A stretch of 64,000 bases of DNA from Ziziphus jujuba (GCF_031755915.1 NC_083389.1:15555001-15619000), one strand, 5' to 3'. Counted from the first letter of the stretch, positions 1 to 13,095 are shown. Notes: generated by a model from the letters alone, not told the origin. Numbers and translations are program-made.

Positions 1-1819
1 TTATGATTTTTACCATCTAAAAAAACCTATAAATACAGATGTTGAATCACCTATTTTTAAGTGGACCCACATCTTCCATTGGGATCTGGAATATCTCATC
101 ATTAACAAAATCAAACGGCTGAGGAATTAAAAAATCCAATTCTCCATTAAACAAACAAATATATATATATATATAGAGAGAGAGAGATATATTCACCAAA
201 ATATGTATATAACAAATAAATATTGTTTATTTTTAAAGAAAAATAATTGCTATCGAAATCCCGCTTTACATTATTCAATTTTAATTTTTTTTTAATTTTT
301 ATATCTATAATAGATAACGATATTACTAACTAAGGCCAAAATAGATAATGATATTTCATGTTCATAGGTATAGCAGAAAAACCAATCGTTTATGTAACAA
401 TCAATGCCAGACAATGCAACAAATAAAAAGGAAAGTTTCCATTTGCAATTTTTATATATAGAATTCACATCAATTTAAATATAATTAACATGCACACCTT
501 TTCTTCTTTTTTTTTTTTTTTTAAAATAAAATTATATACAGAAATGTATTTGTATTATAATAAAAATTAAATTTATGAATATATATTTTAAAAGAATTAA
601 AAACATAAATAATGACATACATAAATAATGACATACTTATAAACTATAAAAATATTAATAAAATATCATAATAAATATATAGTTCAGATGAAGATTCAAA
701 TCCCAATATGCCTTTATGTACTTGGCAAAAACAAAAAAAAAGATGAAAAAAGAAATTAGATAAAAATTTAATTTTTTTTTGTGCTCCCCATCTTTGTCAC
801 GTTTTCTATATGTTAAGAACTTGGAATTGTCTTTTCACACAAAAGAAGCCACCTATGCGTTTCAACATCCCATTAAAAATGCCAAAAAATAGTACAAAAC
901 AAGCATATACATTCAAAAACCTCATTACCACTCTGTAAATCCAAACAAACACAACTTGCAACAATTCTTTAACTTTTTCCCAAATCAATTATCGTTTCCT
1001 TAGCAAAATAAAACCATCCTCAAATTTTTCTTTTTCAACCAAATAAATAAATAAAATAAAAACCATATTCATTTTGCAACCATTTATCTGCTTTATTTGT
1101 TTGGTTTTCTCTCAACCTTAAAAACCAACCAAAAAGTGGTCCTCTTTCTCTCTTTCTCTCTATTCTACTTAAATTTCCAAGAAAACTTCTCAAACTAAAC
1201 TTAGCAATTTTCTTAGCCAGTTTGTTCAAACAAAAAGTGGCGAAATTGTCGGCAGTGCGGAAAAGATCCATTTGATTTTTATGAGTAAAAAGCAAAATTA
1301 TGGATAATTTATATGAATACCCATTTTCCATTTCTAGTTACTGGATAGGAATATGCATTGATAGCTATTGGAAAAAGAGTCTTCAAGTGGACACAATATC
1401 TTAAATATGTGGTTTGTTTATAACAAAAAATAAAATAAAATAAAATAAAATAAATTATGACTTTTTCCTTGTTAAAAGTAGTAGGTGGGCTTAAAAAGTT
1501 TATACAAATTTTAATTGACTAATTAAAATTTTAAATAATATGTATATATACACATACACGAAAACTTGACGTTTATATGAAATTGATGGTTTATTGGAGA
1601 AAAGAGTCTTCTACTGGACTCAAAATTCCATACTCCCTGATAGAAAAACTAAGGAAGATAAATATTACTTTCAAAAGTGGACAATATCTGAAATATGGGG
1701 TTTGTTTAAAACAAAAATAAAATAAATAGAGCTATATTTTTTTTCTTTGCCTTGTAAAAAATAATATAGTTGGTGGGCTTAAACGTTTATACAAATTTTA
1801 ATTGGCCAATTGAAATTTT

Positions 1820-1858
<39 letters not shown>

Positions 1859-3660
1859 GTACACGAAAACGTGGTCTTGTCCTTGATTTATTTCAATTGA
1901 TGGTTTATTGGAGAAAAGAGTCTTCAAATAGGGCTGAAAATTCCAGATTCCTTGATAGAAAACAAAGGAGGATAAATATTGCTTTTTATAAAATTAGTTG
2001 GTGGGCTTAAGATTTTTATACACATCATATTTGACCAATTAAACAATAAGCAATTTGTTTCATTTGGCAATAGGAGATCTACAAATCCAGTGTATACTAC
2101 TATTCAGGACTCTTTTTGCTGACCAAGTAGCATTATGTGATTTATAGATCCTTGGATAACGACAAGCTGTTGGTTGAAAGGTTAGCAATGGTCTCGTTAT
2201 ACCTTTTGTTTTGCAATCTAAATGAAAATCTTTAGGATTACATAAAGGGACTACTATTACTAGACTTGGTAGACAAGCAAAGATTTCTATAGCATGAAGG
2301 CCCTTTGTGATTTTTGCTCAATTGATGGCACATTTTCTGCATAGATTCCCCACAATATTAAGTGGGTTTGAATTTATTTTTTATTTCCTTTCATAAAAAT
2401 GAGAATAGAATAATAATTTCTATTTAATAAGTGTTAAGTAAACTAATTATCTCCCCTTTTTTTAAATTATTTTTTAGATAATTTTATGAGCTAAAATTCT
2501 TGTAATTAGTGACTTTGTGTATATACTAGTAAGATTTTATGATAAAGTTAGATTAGTGAAATGAAAAAGGTGGGATAAACTTTAAGGGTTGGTTTGGAAT
2601 TTAAGACTTTATTGAATTTGATCGGGTTATTTTAAGTATAGCCTAAGCAAAATCTAGGATAATTAAGTCTAATTTAGTGTGGTCTAACATCTTAAACGGA
2701 CCCAATTTTATTGCAAATGAAGAGGGTATAAATAAATTAGGCTAAGATATTAAGATACTCAATCAAAAGCTGAGCTTGTTTTCGTGGTGTGAAGATCAAT
2801 CTAAGAGGTGTATTGAAGGATGGACCCCCAAAGAAGCTGTCACATGCTATGAAGAAGAAGGTTTGCCTATGAGCCAAGCATACCTTGGAATCTATTGGGC
2901 AAAAGCACATGAGGCTGGCTTTAATTTTGGAAGTTGACTTTATAGGGAAGATTCTGTGTATTAAATTTTGTGATGTAGAAGAATAAGCCATCAAGAGGAA
3001 TGGGAAAATATACAAAACGAGGAGAGAATGTTCTAGCTGTACATGTTTGTTTGCCCATTGAAATTGACCAAATAAAAAAGTAGCTTGACCTGAGTGCATG
3101 TGATTGGGTAAATGGATATTGGCCCAACTCTTTTATTGGGCTTGACTTTAGGCTACAAGCCAACCATGGCTTACCACAGGCCCATACTGAAATTGAGCAA
3201 AGCCATAGTCATTCACATCACTTAGACAGTCCTTTAATTCATTTGTACTACAATATGCACTTTCTCTTCTACTTCATACAATCACAAACGCTTTATCTTT
3301 CGCCAAAATTGTTATTAAAGTTTTTAATTCATAATGCAATTAACAATATGAAGAGATTAACCAAGAAAAAATAATTGTAGAGATTACAATAATGGCCATG
3401 TACAGCTACATCAGACCCTACAAAAATGAACATAAGCTATGCCCTTCAAAGTCTCTGACTCTATTTTTACAACCCCAGATGGAAATTCTAAGCCAAGGAC
3501 ACAAATCTCTTCTTCTTGGACCCAAACTGATCCACTCTGTTATATAGTTTTAATTCCTCTGGAAATTATTATTCTTTAGGCACATAATGTAAAGTTGGAA
3601 AACGGCTAAGAGGTTTCACTTTAAGCTCTCTAATTCCTAATGATTATGAATTTTTGTTGC
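1..3660. other. Non-coding AT-rich stretch left of the first gene
   Basis: No gene with convincing codon structure is visible on either strand. The stretch holds homopolymer and (AT)n runs and a degenerate tandem repeat (listed separately). Open frames at 1035-1331 and 2737-3163 (minus) have no recognisable domain. The last 300 or so bases, next to 3663, probably include the 3' untranslated region of the minus-strand gene that ends there. Confidence 0.5.
1355..2045. repeat. Three-copy degenerate tandem repeat, unit about 250-300 bp
   Basis: Three successive blocks share the same landmarks in the same order: 'attggagaaaagagtcttc', a 'ggtttgtttataacaaaa'-type segment, 'gtgggcttaa', 'gtttatacaaattttaattg' and, between the first and second and the second and third blocks, 'acacgaaaac'. 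Blocks begin near 1365, 1592 and 1907. The third is shortened. The (AT)n run at about 1818-1853 lies between blocks two and three and accounts for part of the length difference. No coding content is seen. Confidence 0.7.
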
Positions 3661-3662
3661 TT

Positions 3663-6447
3663 TTATGAATAATCAACCAAAAGCTCATCTACCAAATGGT
3701 TCAAAATCCCAGCTTCAATTTCCAAAGCCAGCTCTTCTTGTTCATCCTCAAACTTGCTCCACTTCTCTAATTTATGCATATGTCTAATATAAGCCTCCCT
3801 CTTATATTCTAAACCCCACTCTAATACTTCATGTTCCCCATTCATCCATGCTTCTGCTATCCTCACCATCTCAAAGTTGAAATCATCATCTTCAGTTTGG
3901 TTATTCCTTTCACTCAATTTGTATTTAAAGAAATCTAATAGTAGTTGATCCACATCAGTCTTACGGCTCACTGTTGAACTGGTTTCTTTGTCATGGTACA
4001 ATAACTCTCTCGCCCTTTCTTCTCCTCCAAACCGCACTCCTTCGTCTTCGTCCTTGCGTTCTTCTTCAAAGATGCTGCTCTCCTCCATTGAAGTCCATTT
4101 GTCTAAGTCGACAGGCTCCAGTTTGGCTAGACTCTCAAACCAATTGATCTTCTGCATAAGCTTTTGATTTGTCCCTGTTATATGATCAATGTTAAATAAA
4201 ATATTAGCATCAATCATTCTGTTTAAATTCATAACAAAATAAATAAGCAATATAAATGCTCTGCAAGTATGGAAAAAAGTGCTTGGTTCAATCATTCTTG
4301 ACATTCATTCTGTTAAAGGTTTTAGCTTTAGTAAAGTAAAATATGGTACTTTGATGTTTGCAAGTGATAATTTAATGCAAAACAGGAACAGATTAAAGTG
4401 CTTAGACATATGCATTGTAAAAAGATTAATTGGAGAACTACCACATTAGGCTTTAAAGCTTTAGTTATGTAGTAAGTAGTGCTTGAGAATCTAATATGAT
4501 TAATGTAGTGAATGAATAAGAGGGGAACATACTGTTCATGCTATCAAGGCTTTGATCAAAAGTGGATAAGGGATTTTCATCTTCTCTGAAATGAAAATCA
4601 AGCACTGAGACTGGGCTTTGCTGTTCGTTCTCGTCGCCAAACAGCAACTCTCCCACCTAATTTCCATTGCATCAATCGAAATCAGTAAAATTCTCAACGG
4701 CATAATTGCATTGGGAAACAGTAGATGTATATAAACACACAAACAACAGCATTTCTACTCTTCCTACAACTTGAAATTTTTATAAACCATTGCCTTTTAA
4801 GATTTAGATTGCAATATCTTAAATGGAAAGGAAGGACCTCAAGTTCAGTCCACTAGAAATGGTAAGAGTTAAAGAGAGAAAAGACTTAGAGGCACTCTCA
4901 ATGTCCTATCCATTTTCATAGACACCAAAAATATGCAAATACAAAACTTATCAAGATTTCCAGCAGAAAAGAATTGTATCTTATCAAGTTGCAGCAAAAT
5001 TGCGGCTAAAGTGACAAAACTTGGTGGTTCAATACACATGGAATCTAAACAGTTTTGGCAGTGAGCTATTTCTTAAAAGAAATTAGGATAAACGGTGGAA
5101 CATGGGAAATGGTAATTCTTATTTTTGTCTAACTTTTATATACAGGCACACTACTTGAATATTTTACCAATTTAACTGAAGTTACAAGTTTTTATTACTA
5201 TTTTTCTTTATTTTTAAGCAATTCAGTACAAAACATAATAGAGTTTAATTATATGGGCATCTGATAATACCGAGGATTTGGTCCATGTCAAGGCATTATC
5301 TAAATATATATATATATATATATATATAAATATGCATGTATAAACATGACTCTATATATAATATAATATCCTAAAGTTCTTGGTAAGTTCTTTGTTTGTC
5401 ACATTAGGCAAGCTATTAGCTAATAATGCATGTCCAACAACAAACATGTACATAAACTATGAGGTGCAAAAGAAATACTCAAAAACACCAAGGACAACCA
5501 AATCTCACTACCAGACAAATCACGAAAAATAATAATAATAATAATAATAATTAAAATTAAAAAAAAAAACAAAACAAAACAAAACAAAAAATAAATAAAC
5601 AAACTTTTTTTTTTAAAAAAACAAAAAGGAAAAACCGGTTTGCAAATACCCTCCAAAGCAGACACACAGAATATAATAATAATAAATAAAATTTTATGAC
5701 CTTGGGGCCAACTGCAGTGTAATCCTCTGCCCCTGCTTTCCCCGCCTTAGAATCTCTGCTGACACAGGGTACATTGTTCTGAATTTTTCTCAAATCATCA
5801 TCAATTTCATCTCCATCAAACCCATCTGAATTACTATTACCCCTCCAAGATGGTGAAAGTTGTGCGGTAAAATCACTGTCACACCAGCTTGAGCCATAGC
5901 TGTTACAAGCACTAGTACTACTGTCTGTGGTGGACCCAGTTGTGAAGCTGGTGGTGGTGGTGCAGTGATGATTAGGAGAAGGAGTGAAATCCACTGGTGG
6001 GGATATCTCCTGATCAACCAAGTCACGGAAAGATTTCCACCGTAGGATGTCTTTGATTCTGACGGATGCGGTTGTTTTCCCTTGGTTTGCTTTCTCTTGG
6101 TTCTTCTTGGTCTCCTTCTTTGACAGCCTCCTCGAGAGGCTTCTGGGTAAAAATGAAGGAGATTTAACAGTGGTAAATGTGATGTTTTTGACCGCATTGA
6201 TCACTGCCTGAAATGCTGAAATGGTTGGTGATGATGCAGCTTTCAATCTCATCTGCCTTTGAATTTTGATTGTCTCAATCACATTGGGTTGGAATGGTTG
6301 TCTGTGAAACGATTTGAACCAGCTAGAAGAGCATGAATTGGAATTTTCATTGAGGAAATCTTTAAGCGTTCTTGGCCTACGCTCAATTGGAAAAAGCTTT
6401 CTTTGCTGAAAATTTGTATGTGGGAATGAAATGCCAGAGGAAGCCAT
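3663..6447 (-). CDS. Conserved plant protein of unknown function (460 aa, three exons)
   Basis: Three exons read on the minus strand: 6447-5701, 4656-4533 and 4174-3663. All introns are GT..AG, and the joined frame is 1383 nt (460 aa plus stop). The N-terminal third has a short motif RTLKDFLNE near residue 26 and a basic Ser-rich stretch (SRRLSKKETKK). The middle has VRIKDILRWKSFRDL followed by low-complexity Ser/Thr. The C-terminal 170 residues are acidic and helical, with LLLDFFKYKL and ending in LVDELLVDYS. This layout resembles plant-specific proteins whose C terminus is DUF4378-like, but I assign it from memory of the family and infer no function. There is no signal peptide or membrane segment. 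The first ATG follows a T-rich leader and is the only sensible start. Confidence 0.8.
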
Positions 6448-6608
6448 TTTTTTTTTTTTTTTTTAAGAGTTTATAAAAATCAAAACTTTGAGAGAAAACA
6501 AGTGAAAAGAAAGAGATTTGGAGAAATGGGGTTTTTGTGGGATTATTGATTTGAAGAAAAGTGAAAGAATGGTGAGTGAATGATAGAGAAAAACTGAAAA
6601 AGTTTTTC

Positions 6609-6618
6609 TTATATAAAA
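6609..6618 (-). promoter_or_regulatory. Probable TATA box of the 460-aa protein gene
   Basis: Read on the minus strand the bases give TTTTATATAA, about 165 nt upstream of the ATG at 6447. A start some 30 nt downstream would give a 5' leader of about 130 nt, rich in pyrimidines on the coding strand. The position and sequence fit a plant TATA box; there is no direct evidence of transcription. Confidence 0.45.
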
Positions 6619-6783
6619 GGTTGAAGAAGAAGAAGAAGAAAGAGGGAGGTAGCTTCTTCTAATGGGGTGAGATCTCCAGGTAGATATCTTGTGGTTGTAT
6701 AGAAAAAAAAAAAACTGCAAGTGTGAGAAAGATGACAGAAAATGTAGAAGCTTGGATGCTTCTATTTTGCACTTATTTTAAGT

Positions 6784-6787
<4 letters not shown>

Positions 6788-6824
<37 letters not shown>
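6788..6824. repeat. (GA)n microsatellite upstream of the 460-aa protein gene
   Basis: An almost uninterrupted run of AG dinucleotides about 340 nt upstream of the start codon. GA/CT tracts are common in plant core promoters and leaders and can bind GAGA-binding (BPC) proteins; a role here is only inferred from position. Confidence 0.85.
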
Positions 6825-6827
<3 letters not shown>

Positions 6828-6849
6828 GATTTGGTGAGTTTGTTTAGGA

Positions 6850-8515
6850 GTTTGTGATCAGAACTCGGAAGCATGTTTTTGATGAGAGAAATTTGGTTGA
6901 CCCCTCTGTTCATTCAATTTGGCAAATAATAATTAATTAATTATATTGATGTCTTGAGGACGATGAGCTTGAAGATCACATGCACAAGTGAAGTGTACCA
7001 ACCCAACAGTGTGATCTTTTCATGGTTCTTCCTGTGTCCTTCAATTTTTGGTACTGCCTTGTTTTGTTTGTATGTTGGCAAATTAAATAAAACTGATATG
7101 AATATAATATTCATATCTATACAATTGATAGTGAGATTTTGCACGAGTTCTCAAATCATCTACCAACATGAGTTGTGAGATTTTTCACGGATAATTGTAT
7201 AATTTAGATCTTCTATTGCTATTAATGCAAAAAGGGTGTGATAAAACAACAAAATTTAAATTTCTTTTGTAATTTGGAATAGCTAGATCAAAAGGGTATG
7301 ATTTGAAAGAAAGTTGTAGGTTTTTGCCAGTTGATCTATGTACAATATAGTTCAAAAGGGAAGGAAAAAAATATGAAAAAAATCATGATAGAAATTAAAT
7401 TTGTTTTTCACGTTTCATATAGACCATTTTACCTACTATTCTTTGTACCTTAGATAAATTAAAAAAAAAAAATAGAAGGAAATCAAGGAATGTGTCATCA
7501 TTTGATATTTTATTGTTATTATTATTCAAGAAAGAACATTGAGTGAAATTAATTAGTATTTTTTTTTGCATAACAATTTGCAATTTTCTTCCTAATTTAA
7601 TCACACTTTAATTTGCACGACAAACATGGCTTAGGAGACAACATATCTAATAACAGAGCGACTATTTTCTTAATAGTAATCCCAAATTTGATTCTCTCCT
7701 CTCGAAATTTTTTTTTTTTCTAAAGTTTTTCTTAAAAAAAGGGAAAATTGCATGACAAATTAAATGTGGGTGATATGTGCATACGCAGAAAGCATCCATT
7801 TAATTAAGGGCAGGAAGATCTTTTCCATCGAAAAAAAAAAAAAAGAAAACGAAAAAAAAGTGGGCAGGAAGATCTTTGAAAAGAGTGTAAAGTTGTCGAG
7901 TAGCTCAGCAGCGCTCATGTCAAAATTGGGCATCACATGTGGCGGATCCGTATTCGCTGATCCCACATGAAAGTGAAATTGGCTGCGCTGCATGCCCTCG
8001 GGGAATAATTATGGGCCGTGTATTAGGTCAGTTAAATCGTATTCGTATATGTTATTTGTGTAGAATTAAATTAATTTAAATATAATTTATCAAATTTTTT
8101 ATAAAAATAGATAAATTTAAATATATTTAATAAATTATTATATAATTTATCATTTAATTTGTCAACTCATTAACAATAAATATAAATTTAAAATTTAAAA
8201 TTTTATTTAATTTTAAAATAATAAAATAATAATTTTTTAAAAAAATTATAAAATTTCTTGTTTATTTTTAAATTTTTTAAAAATTAAATTACAAAATAAT
8301 AAATTAATATATGTTTAATAATAAATTTTGTAATTTTAATGTTATAAAAATTTATACAATTACTAAAATATTCCTCTTTTAATGGGTTTATCGCGTTTCA
8401 TCCGTTAAAAATCTTTAATTTATTGGATTTTATTGGATGATACTGATACGGATCCGACACAATATCGTCAACCCAAACTCGTAAATTATCGTGTGAGTTC
8501 ATATCGTGTTAGTGT
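6850..8515. other. Intergenic DNA, ending in a degraded repeat that hosts the hAT element
   Basis: No gene is visible. From about 8010 to 8515 the sequence has scattered 'cgtgt', 'gacac' and 'atcgtg' words in AT-rich DNA (for example 'gggccgtgtattaggtc' and 'tgatacggatccgacac'). This resembles common plant repeats built from CGTGTC/GACACG words. It continues for a few bases after the hAT element at 17773 ('agattttgccacatct'), so the hAT probably inserted near the end of this older repeat. Confidence 0.4.
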
Positions 8516-8523
8516 GTCATATG
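8516..8523. repeat. Left 8-bp target-site duplication of the hAT element (GTCATATG)
   Basis: GTCATATG directly precedes the element start CAAGGTT and recurs exactly at 17765-17772 directly after the element end. An 8-bp duplication is the hallmark of hAT superfamily insertion. Confidence 0.93.
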
Positions 8524-8560
8524 CAAGGTTCAAAATATCGATGTCGACGGAAATATCGCG
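8524..8560. repeat. Left terminal inverted repeat of the hAT element
   Basis: Starts CAAGGTTCAAAATATCGATG. It pairs with the right end (17728-17764) with mismatches: the first 16 positions differ at only two. Confidence 0.85.
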
Positions 8561-9524
8561 AGTTCAAAATACGGAAATTTCCACAGAAATATCAGAAAAT
8601 ATCGAATATGGATAAAAAATTATAAAAAACGATGGAAATTTGTTTTAAAAGATAGAAATTTTTATTGAAACTTTAGAATTAGCTTATTTAATCCATCAAT
8701 TATCAAATTGATTATAAAACTTATTAAAATATTGAATGGATGTTATGTTCTTCTTAGTGAATTGATTTATAATGAGCAATTAAACATTAATAACCATAAA
8801 TGAATTATTATTAATAAAAATATATCAAAAAATACATATATGATAAAATTATTTATTAACTAAAATATATAAAACGATTATTACAATTACATTGTAGTTC
8901 ATAAATGTCATCTTAATACCACATGGAACTTCTGGGTGGTTGAAAATTATCGGTTTCTTCCTCATTTTGATTTTGAGATGTGAAATGTGAGAAGTAGTTA
9001 TGAAAAGATATATCTCCATGATAGTTTTGCATATAATTATTAATATGCCAACTATATGGATCTTGCATTATTGGTTGACTATGTGCATAACTACTACTCT
9101 CTGATGGTTGAGTTTGAAATGGTACCTATGAATTGATACGTGATGACATTCCATAATTATTCATTGAATAGGGGTTATGAAAATGACTTCCAACACTCAT
9201 AGATCCAAAATTCATAAAAATTGAATATTCTTCTTGTTGTGACATCTCCATCATAGATTTCTCTTTACGTGTATAGTCTTTTCCAACAGCACCGAATCCT
9301 TGACCTGCATCTCTACTCCCATGATCTTCATCCTGTATTGCACGTGTGTAATATTGTTTACCAGTAAATGGGCTTAATCCAACTTCTTGACTTGGTGATT
9401 CCCTTTGGCCTCTACATCTTCTACTTTCTAATTCAGATAATTTATTAAAGTTATCTTCATCACCACTAGAGCTAGAGTGACTACTAAGAGTCTCAAATTG
9501 TGAATGTGTACCACCTGATGGAGC

Positions 9525-9528
9525 TGAA
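9525..9528. repeat. Left 4-bp target duplication (TGAA) of the nested LTR insertion
   Basis: TGAA precedes the element start TGTCAGGACC. The same four bases follow the element end at 13096-13099. With one copy removed, the transposase reading frame continues across the junction. Confidence 0.8.
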
Positions 9529-10629
9529 TGTCAGGACCTGTCCAAAATTCCTCACTGGAACCCTAGACAAGCCCTGATTTCAGGGAAACCCTACTGTACC
9601 TTCCAATGGAAAATCCGGCTGAACCTCCCCTAAGAATTGGACTTATCACAAATTTTCTGCACTGAAAACACATTTCTATAAACATCCCTTTATTCCTCCC
9701 ATATTACTACAATTTAATTCTACAAATTTGCAGCACTCCAAATGAATAACAGTAAATCAGTGCATAATTAATAACTAAATGTCCAATACAGTATACAGAG
9801 AATTATACAAATAAATATGGAATTAATATAATATCAGATAAAGAATCAATACAAAATGGAGAGGAAAAAGGGAAGAAATACTTCTTGTACTTCCTGCAAT
9901 GAACTGAGACGTCGGGCTCGTCCCGGACGATCAACGTCTCCCAATCCTTGACCTAGGGGAACGAAATTTAAAAATATGAGATACTAATCATCTCAGTGAG
10001 TGTCCCTAACTATTGTACAATTATAAAGCCACGATAATTATAGTACACTTGATTAATTAATAATAATTAATTAATTAATTAATAATTAATTGGAAAATAA
10101 TAATTTCTCTCAAAACCCTCACCATTCACTCTGTTGGAAAGGTTCCCATTTTTAAAACATTTTTGCAGAACCCAATCTTTTATACCCCAAAAATCAAGGA
10201 AAATAATTAGTCAATAAATTTTGAGTAAAATACAAGAATTTAAGGATCCAAATTTATAATGGAAATAAAGAATAAGACATCATTGGATACCATAAATAAA
10301 ATCACAAATAATACTTATATTAAAGAAATTTGGCATAAGAACAAAAATAAATCCAATATATAAATCATAAAATTTATTGTTTAAATCAAGGAAATAACCA
10401 AAGGAATATTTTAAATCAATTTAAACATCTATATAAAACAATTGATAAAAATATAACAGAATTTATTTTAAAATATCAATCGATTTAAATGATAAAATCA
10501 AGACAAATAACTCTTAAACATTAATGAGAATGGTAATAAAGTTACGATAACAATTCCATAAAATTTGTATAAAGCTTTAAATTTAAATAAATAATAAAAA
10601 CAACGATTTATACAACATATCCAATGTAC

Positions 10630-10885
10630 CATACGATGTACCAATCTGTAAACCGTGGGATACACCCACCTCATGACCCTCAATATATGAAAGGTGTCGT
10701 GGAAGTAATAAATAACCGTCGGGACGTACCGAACCTCACGATCCGTGGCAATAATAAACCGTTGGATGATACCAACCTCACGGCACCGTGGTAATAATAA
10801 TAAACAGTCAAATAAACCCGACCTCACAGTCTGTGGTAATAATAGATAACCGTTGGATGAAACCAACCTCAAGGTACCATGGTAA
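10630..10885 (+). repeat. Minisatellite inside the solo LTR, unit about 45-55 bp, five degenerate copies
   Basis: Copies follow the pattern 'aaccgttggatgataccaac' then 'ctcacggcaccgtggtaat'. They begin near 10645, 10706, 10757, 10802 and 10846. Copies differ at several positions each, so the array is old or was carried by the element family. Confidence 0.75.
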
Positions 10886-12139
10886 ACCCAGCACGCTGTA
10901 ATATAATACTGAACCAAACTCTGATACTATATGATACATCAATTAAAAATAACCGATACAGTATCCTACTGTATCATAATCATAATTTAATTGTCAAATT
11001 CAACCGCTTGTTTAAATATTTCAAAAATTTTCAAATCGTCATTTCATACGAAAATCAGAAATACCATAGCGAAATATATTCACCATAAATCAATTTTTAA
11101 ACCTATAAAATTCTTAAAATATTCGAACATGCTTAAAATCATAAAATTTTCCATCTGCTTCTCAAATAAATCATTTCCGAACTGATTTAAAACCCCAAAT
11201 TAAATACCAAAATATTTAACTACTTCAAGTTCACTTATGAACCCATTAGAATTTAAAACCATTTAATATATTGTCAAACCTTAAGTAAAATGACAACTCA
11301 TATTTAATAAGGTAAATATTTTTATATGCATAATCCAAACATTCAATCAAATGGTATATAGGCCAAAATATTCGAACACATATATATTATATTATACCCC
11401 AAAACAATTTTTAAAACTAATAACCATAGCAATAATTAAAATAAATCAAACCACAATTTCTTTAAATTTCCAAATATATTCTTTTGGTACCAAAACATAT
11501 ATTAAAAACATTATAAATTAGCAATACCATTTATCTGGAAATTCTCTTAATATCAAATACATAAAACATATTTATCAAATATTTAATTATGAGATATTTC
11601 AACAATGAAATTTGATAAAATTGACCAAAATCTCAAATTCCTTAGAACCAACATATTTTATGATGCCCAAATATTTAATTCCATTCAATTTTGGCATCAA
11701 AAATTCCAAATATAAATTTACTAAATATTCAACACATCAAACATATTTTCAAATAACCAATTAACACAAAATATATATATTTTAACATTCCAAAATAATT
11801 TTGAAGGTGGGTCACTCACCTCGAGCACGCAATTAACCCAAGATCCTCCATGGGATCAATTCCATGACGTACACGTGCTCCTAGAACAACAATATTACAC
11901 AACTCAAATAAATTAATATTTTATTCGGGTAAATAATATCCGGTATCCGTGGGGGTCTAGCACAAACGTTAATCAAAATTGATGAGTAATATACCGAATC
12001 GAAACTTATGGAATGAGGATCGTATTACCGGCCTCCATTAACCCCAATTTCGCCGGTAGTGGCCAGAATTTGCCCGGGAAATACCGACCGAATTTTATCT
12101 CCCCATAACTCTCGAACCACTTCGAATTTAAACAATTGG

Positions 12140-12480
12140 AGGCCATATTTGAACTCAGAGGACCCAAAATAGGAGGAAAGGGGTGGCAATTCGGACTGGG
12201 CTGGCCGGAAACGGCGAGAATCGCCGAAAAAACTCAACCCGCCGCCGCCGACTTCACTGGCCCGATCTGGGCCCATCCAGCGGCGTCTGGCTGGGAAACT
12301 TGGAGGTCGGGGTCACCGGGAATTGGGCTTCACCGGTGGTCGGCGCGTGTGGCCGTCCGGTGGCCGGAAACGGAGAAACGGCAAGGCCCGAGAGGAAGAA
12401 AGGAAAGGAAAGGAAGAAGAAGAAGAAAGCTTCCGGGGGTGGGGGGGGGGGGGTGGAGTGTTTTCCCACGTGGGGGAAGG
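12140..12480. other. GC-rich island within the solo LTR
   Basis: About 340 bp rich in CCGG, GCCG and GGCC words, ending in a purine stretch and a run of 12 or so G residues, inside an otherwise AT-rich element. Overlapping long open frames on both strands are explained by the low density of AT-rich stop codons; none resembles a protein. It may be the promoter/R region of the LTR, which is inference. Confidence 0.6.
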
Positions 12481-13095
12481 AAAAAAAAGAAACAAAAAAA
12501 AAAATAAAATAAAATAAAATAATTAATTAATAATAAAATAATATTATGATATAAAATAATAATAAAATAATATGACCATAGTTGACATGTGTCATCTTAC
12601 CATTGTGACACATGGCACCTTTTATTAAGTCACACGCGGCACACTGTTCACATATTTAAAAATATTATTAAAATAATACTGTATTTGAAAAACTCTAAAG
12701 GTCTATAACTTTCAAACCACATGTTCAAATCGGACGTACTGCTAGTCTATGAACTTGTATCGACGAGTATTTCACAACCATGCATGAGTCAAAGCTCAAC
12801 TTTGCATGAATAAAAAGTCAACTCCGGCACCCTTTGGACAGTTTGGACCTCAATTTGTTTTGCTCATAACTTTCAAACTGTAGCTCCGTTTTCAACGTGC
12901 TATTAGTCTACCAACTCGTGCCAACATGTACTTCGTAACGGTACCTCAGTCAACCTAGAGTTCCATCCGAGTCAAAAAGTTAACTCTTGACCCCTTCGGT
13001 CAACGGTCAACGGTCAACGGTCCAAATCAACGGTCAACGATCAACCTCGATCAAAGTTGAAAAATTTTCGTTGTACTTTGGGACCGGATGTTACA

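Larger units (their letters stand above)
9529..13095 (+). mobile_element. Solo LTR (Ty3/gypsy-like, 3567 bp) inserted in the hAT transposase
   Basis: The element begins TGTCAGGACCTG and ends GGACCGGATGTTACA, the TG...CA form of LTRs, between TGAA duplications. It has no open frame for gag or pol, no second LTR and no primer-binding site, so a solo LTR left by recombination between two LTRs is the best reading. The ending GTTACA is common in plant gypsy LTRs that precede a Met-tRNA-type primer site, which suggests plus orientation (from memory). The length fits clades with very long LTRs such as Tekay/Del. Inside are a roughly 50-bp minisatellite (about 10630-10885), a GC-rich island (about 12140-12480) and a terminal block of repeated CGGTCAA words. 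A non-autonomous element with short ends is the alternative. Confidence 0.8.

Noticed and set aside
2737..3163. Two overlapping minus-strand open frames (120 and 80 codons)
   Set aside because: No family resemblance, overlapping frames and no splice partners; most likely chance frames.
5420..5665. Phe/Ile-rich frame overlapping the 460-aa gene
   Set aside because: Lies in intron 1 of that gene and consists of A/T runs.
12025..12517. Several open frames on both strands with Gly/Pro/Arg-rich products
   Set aside because: They arise from the GC-rich island of the LTR, where stop codons are rare; products are low complexity in every frame.
9529..13095. Reading the nested insertion as a DNA transposon
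   Set aside because: Its ends share only TGT, it ends CA and has a 4-bp duplication, all LTR-like; no transposase and no longer inverted repeat.
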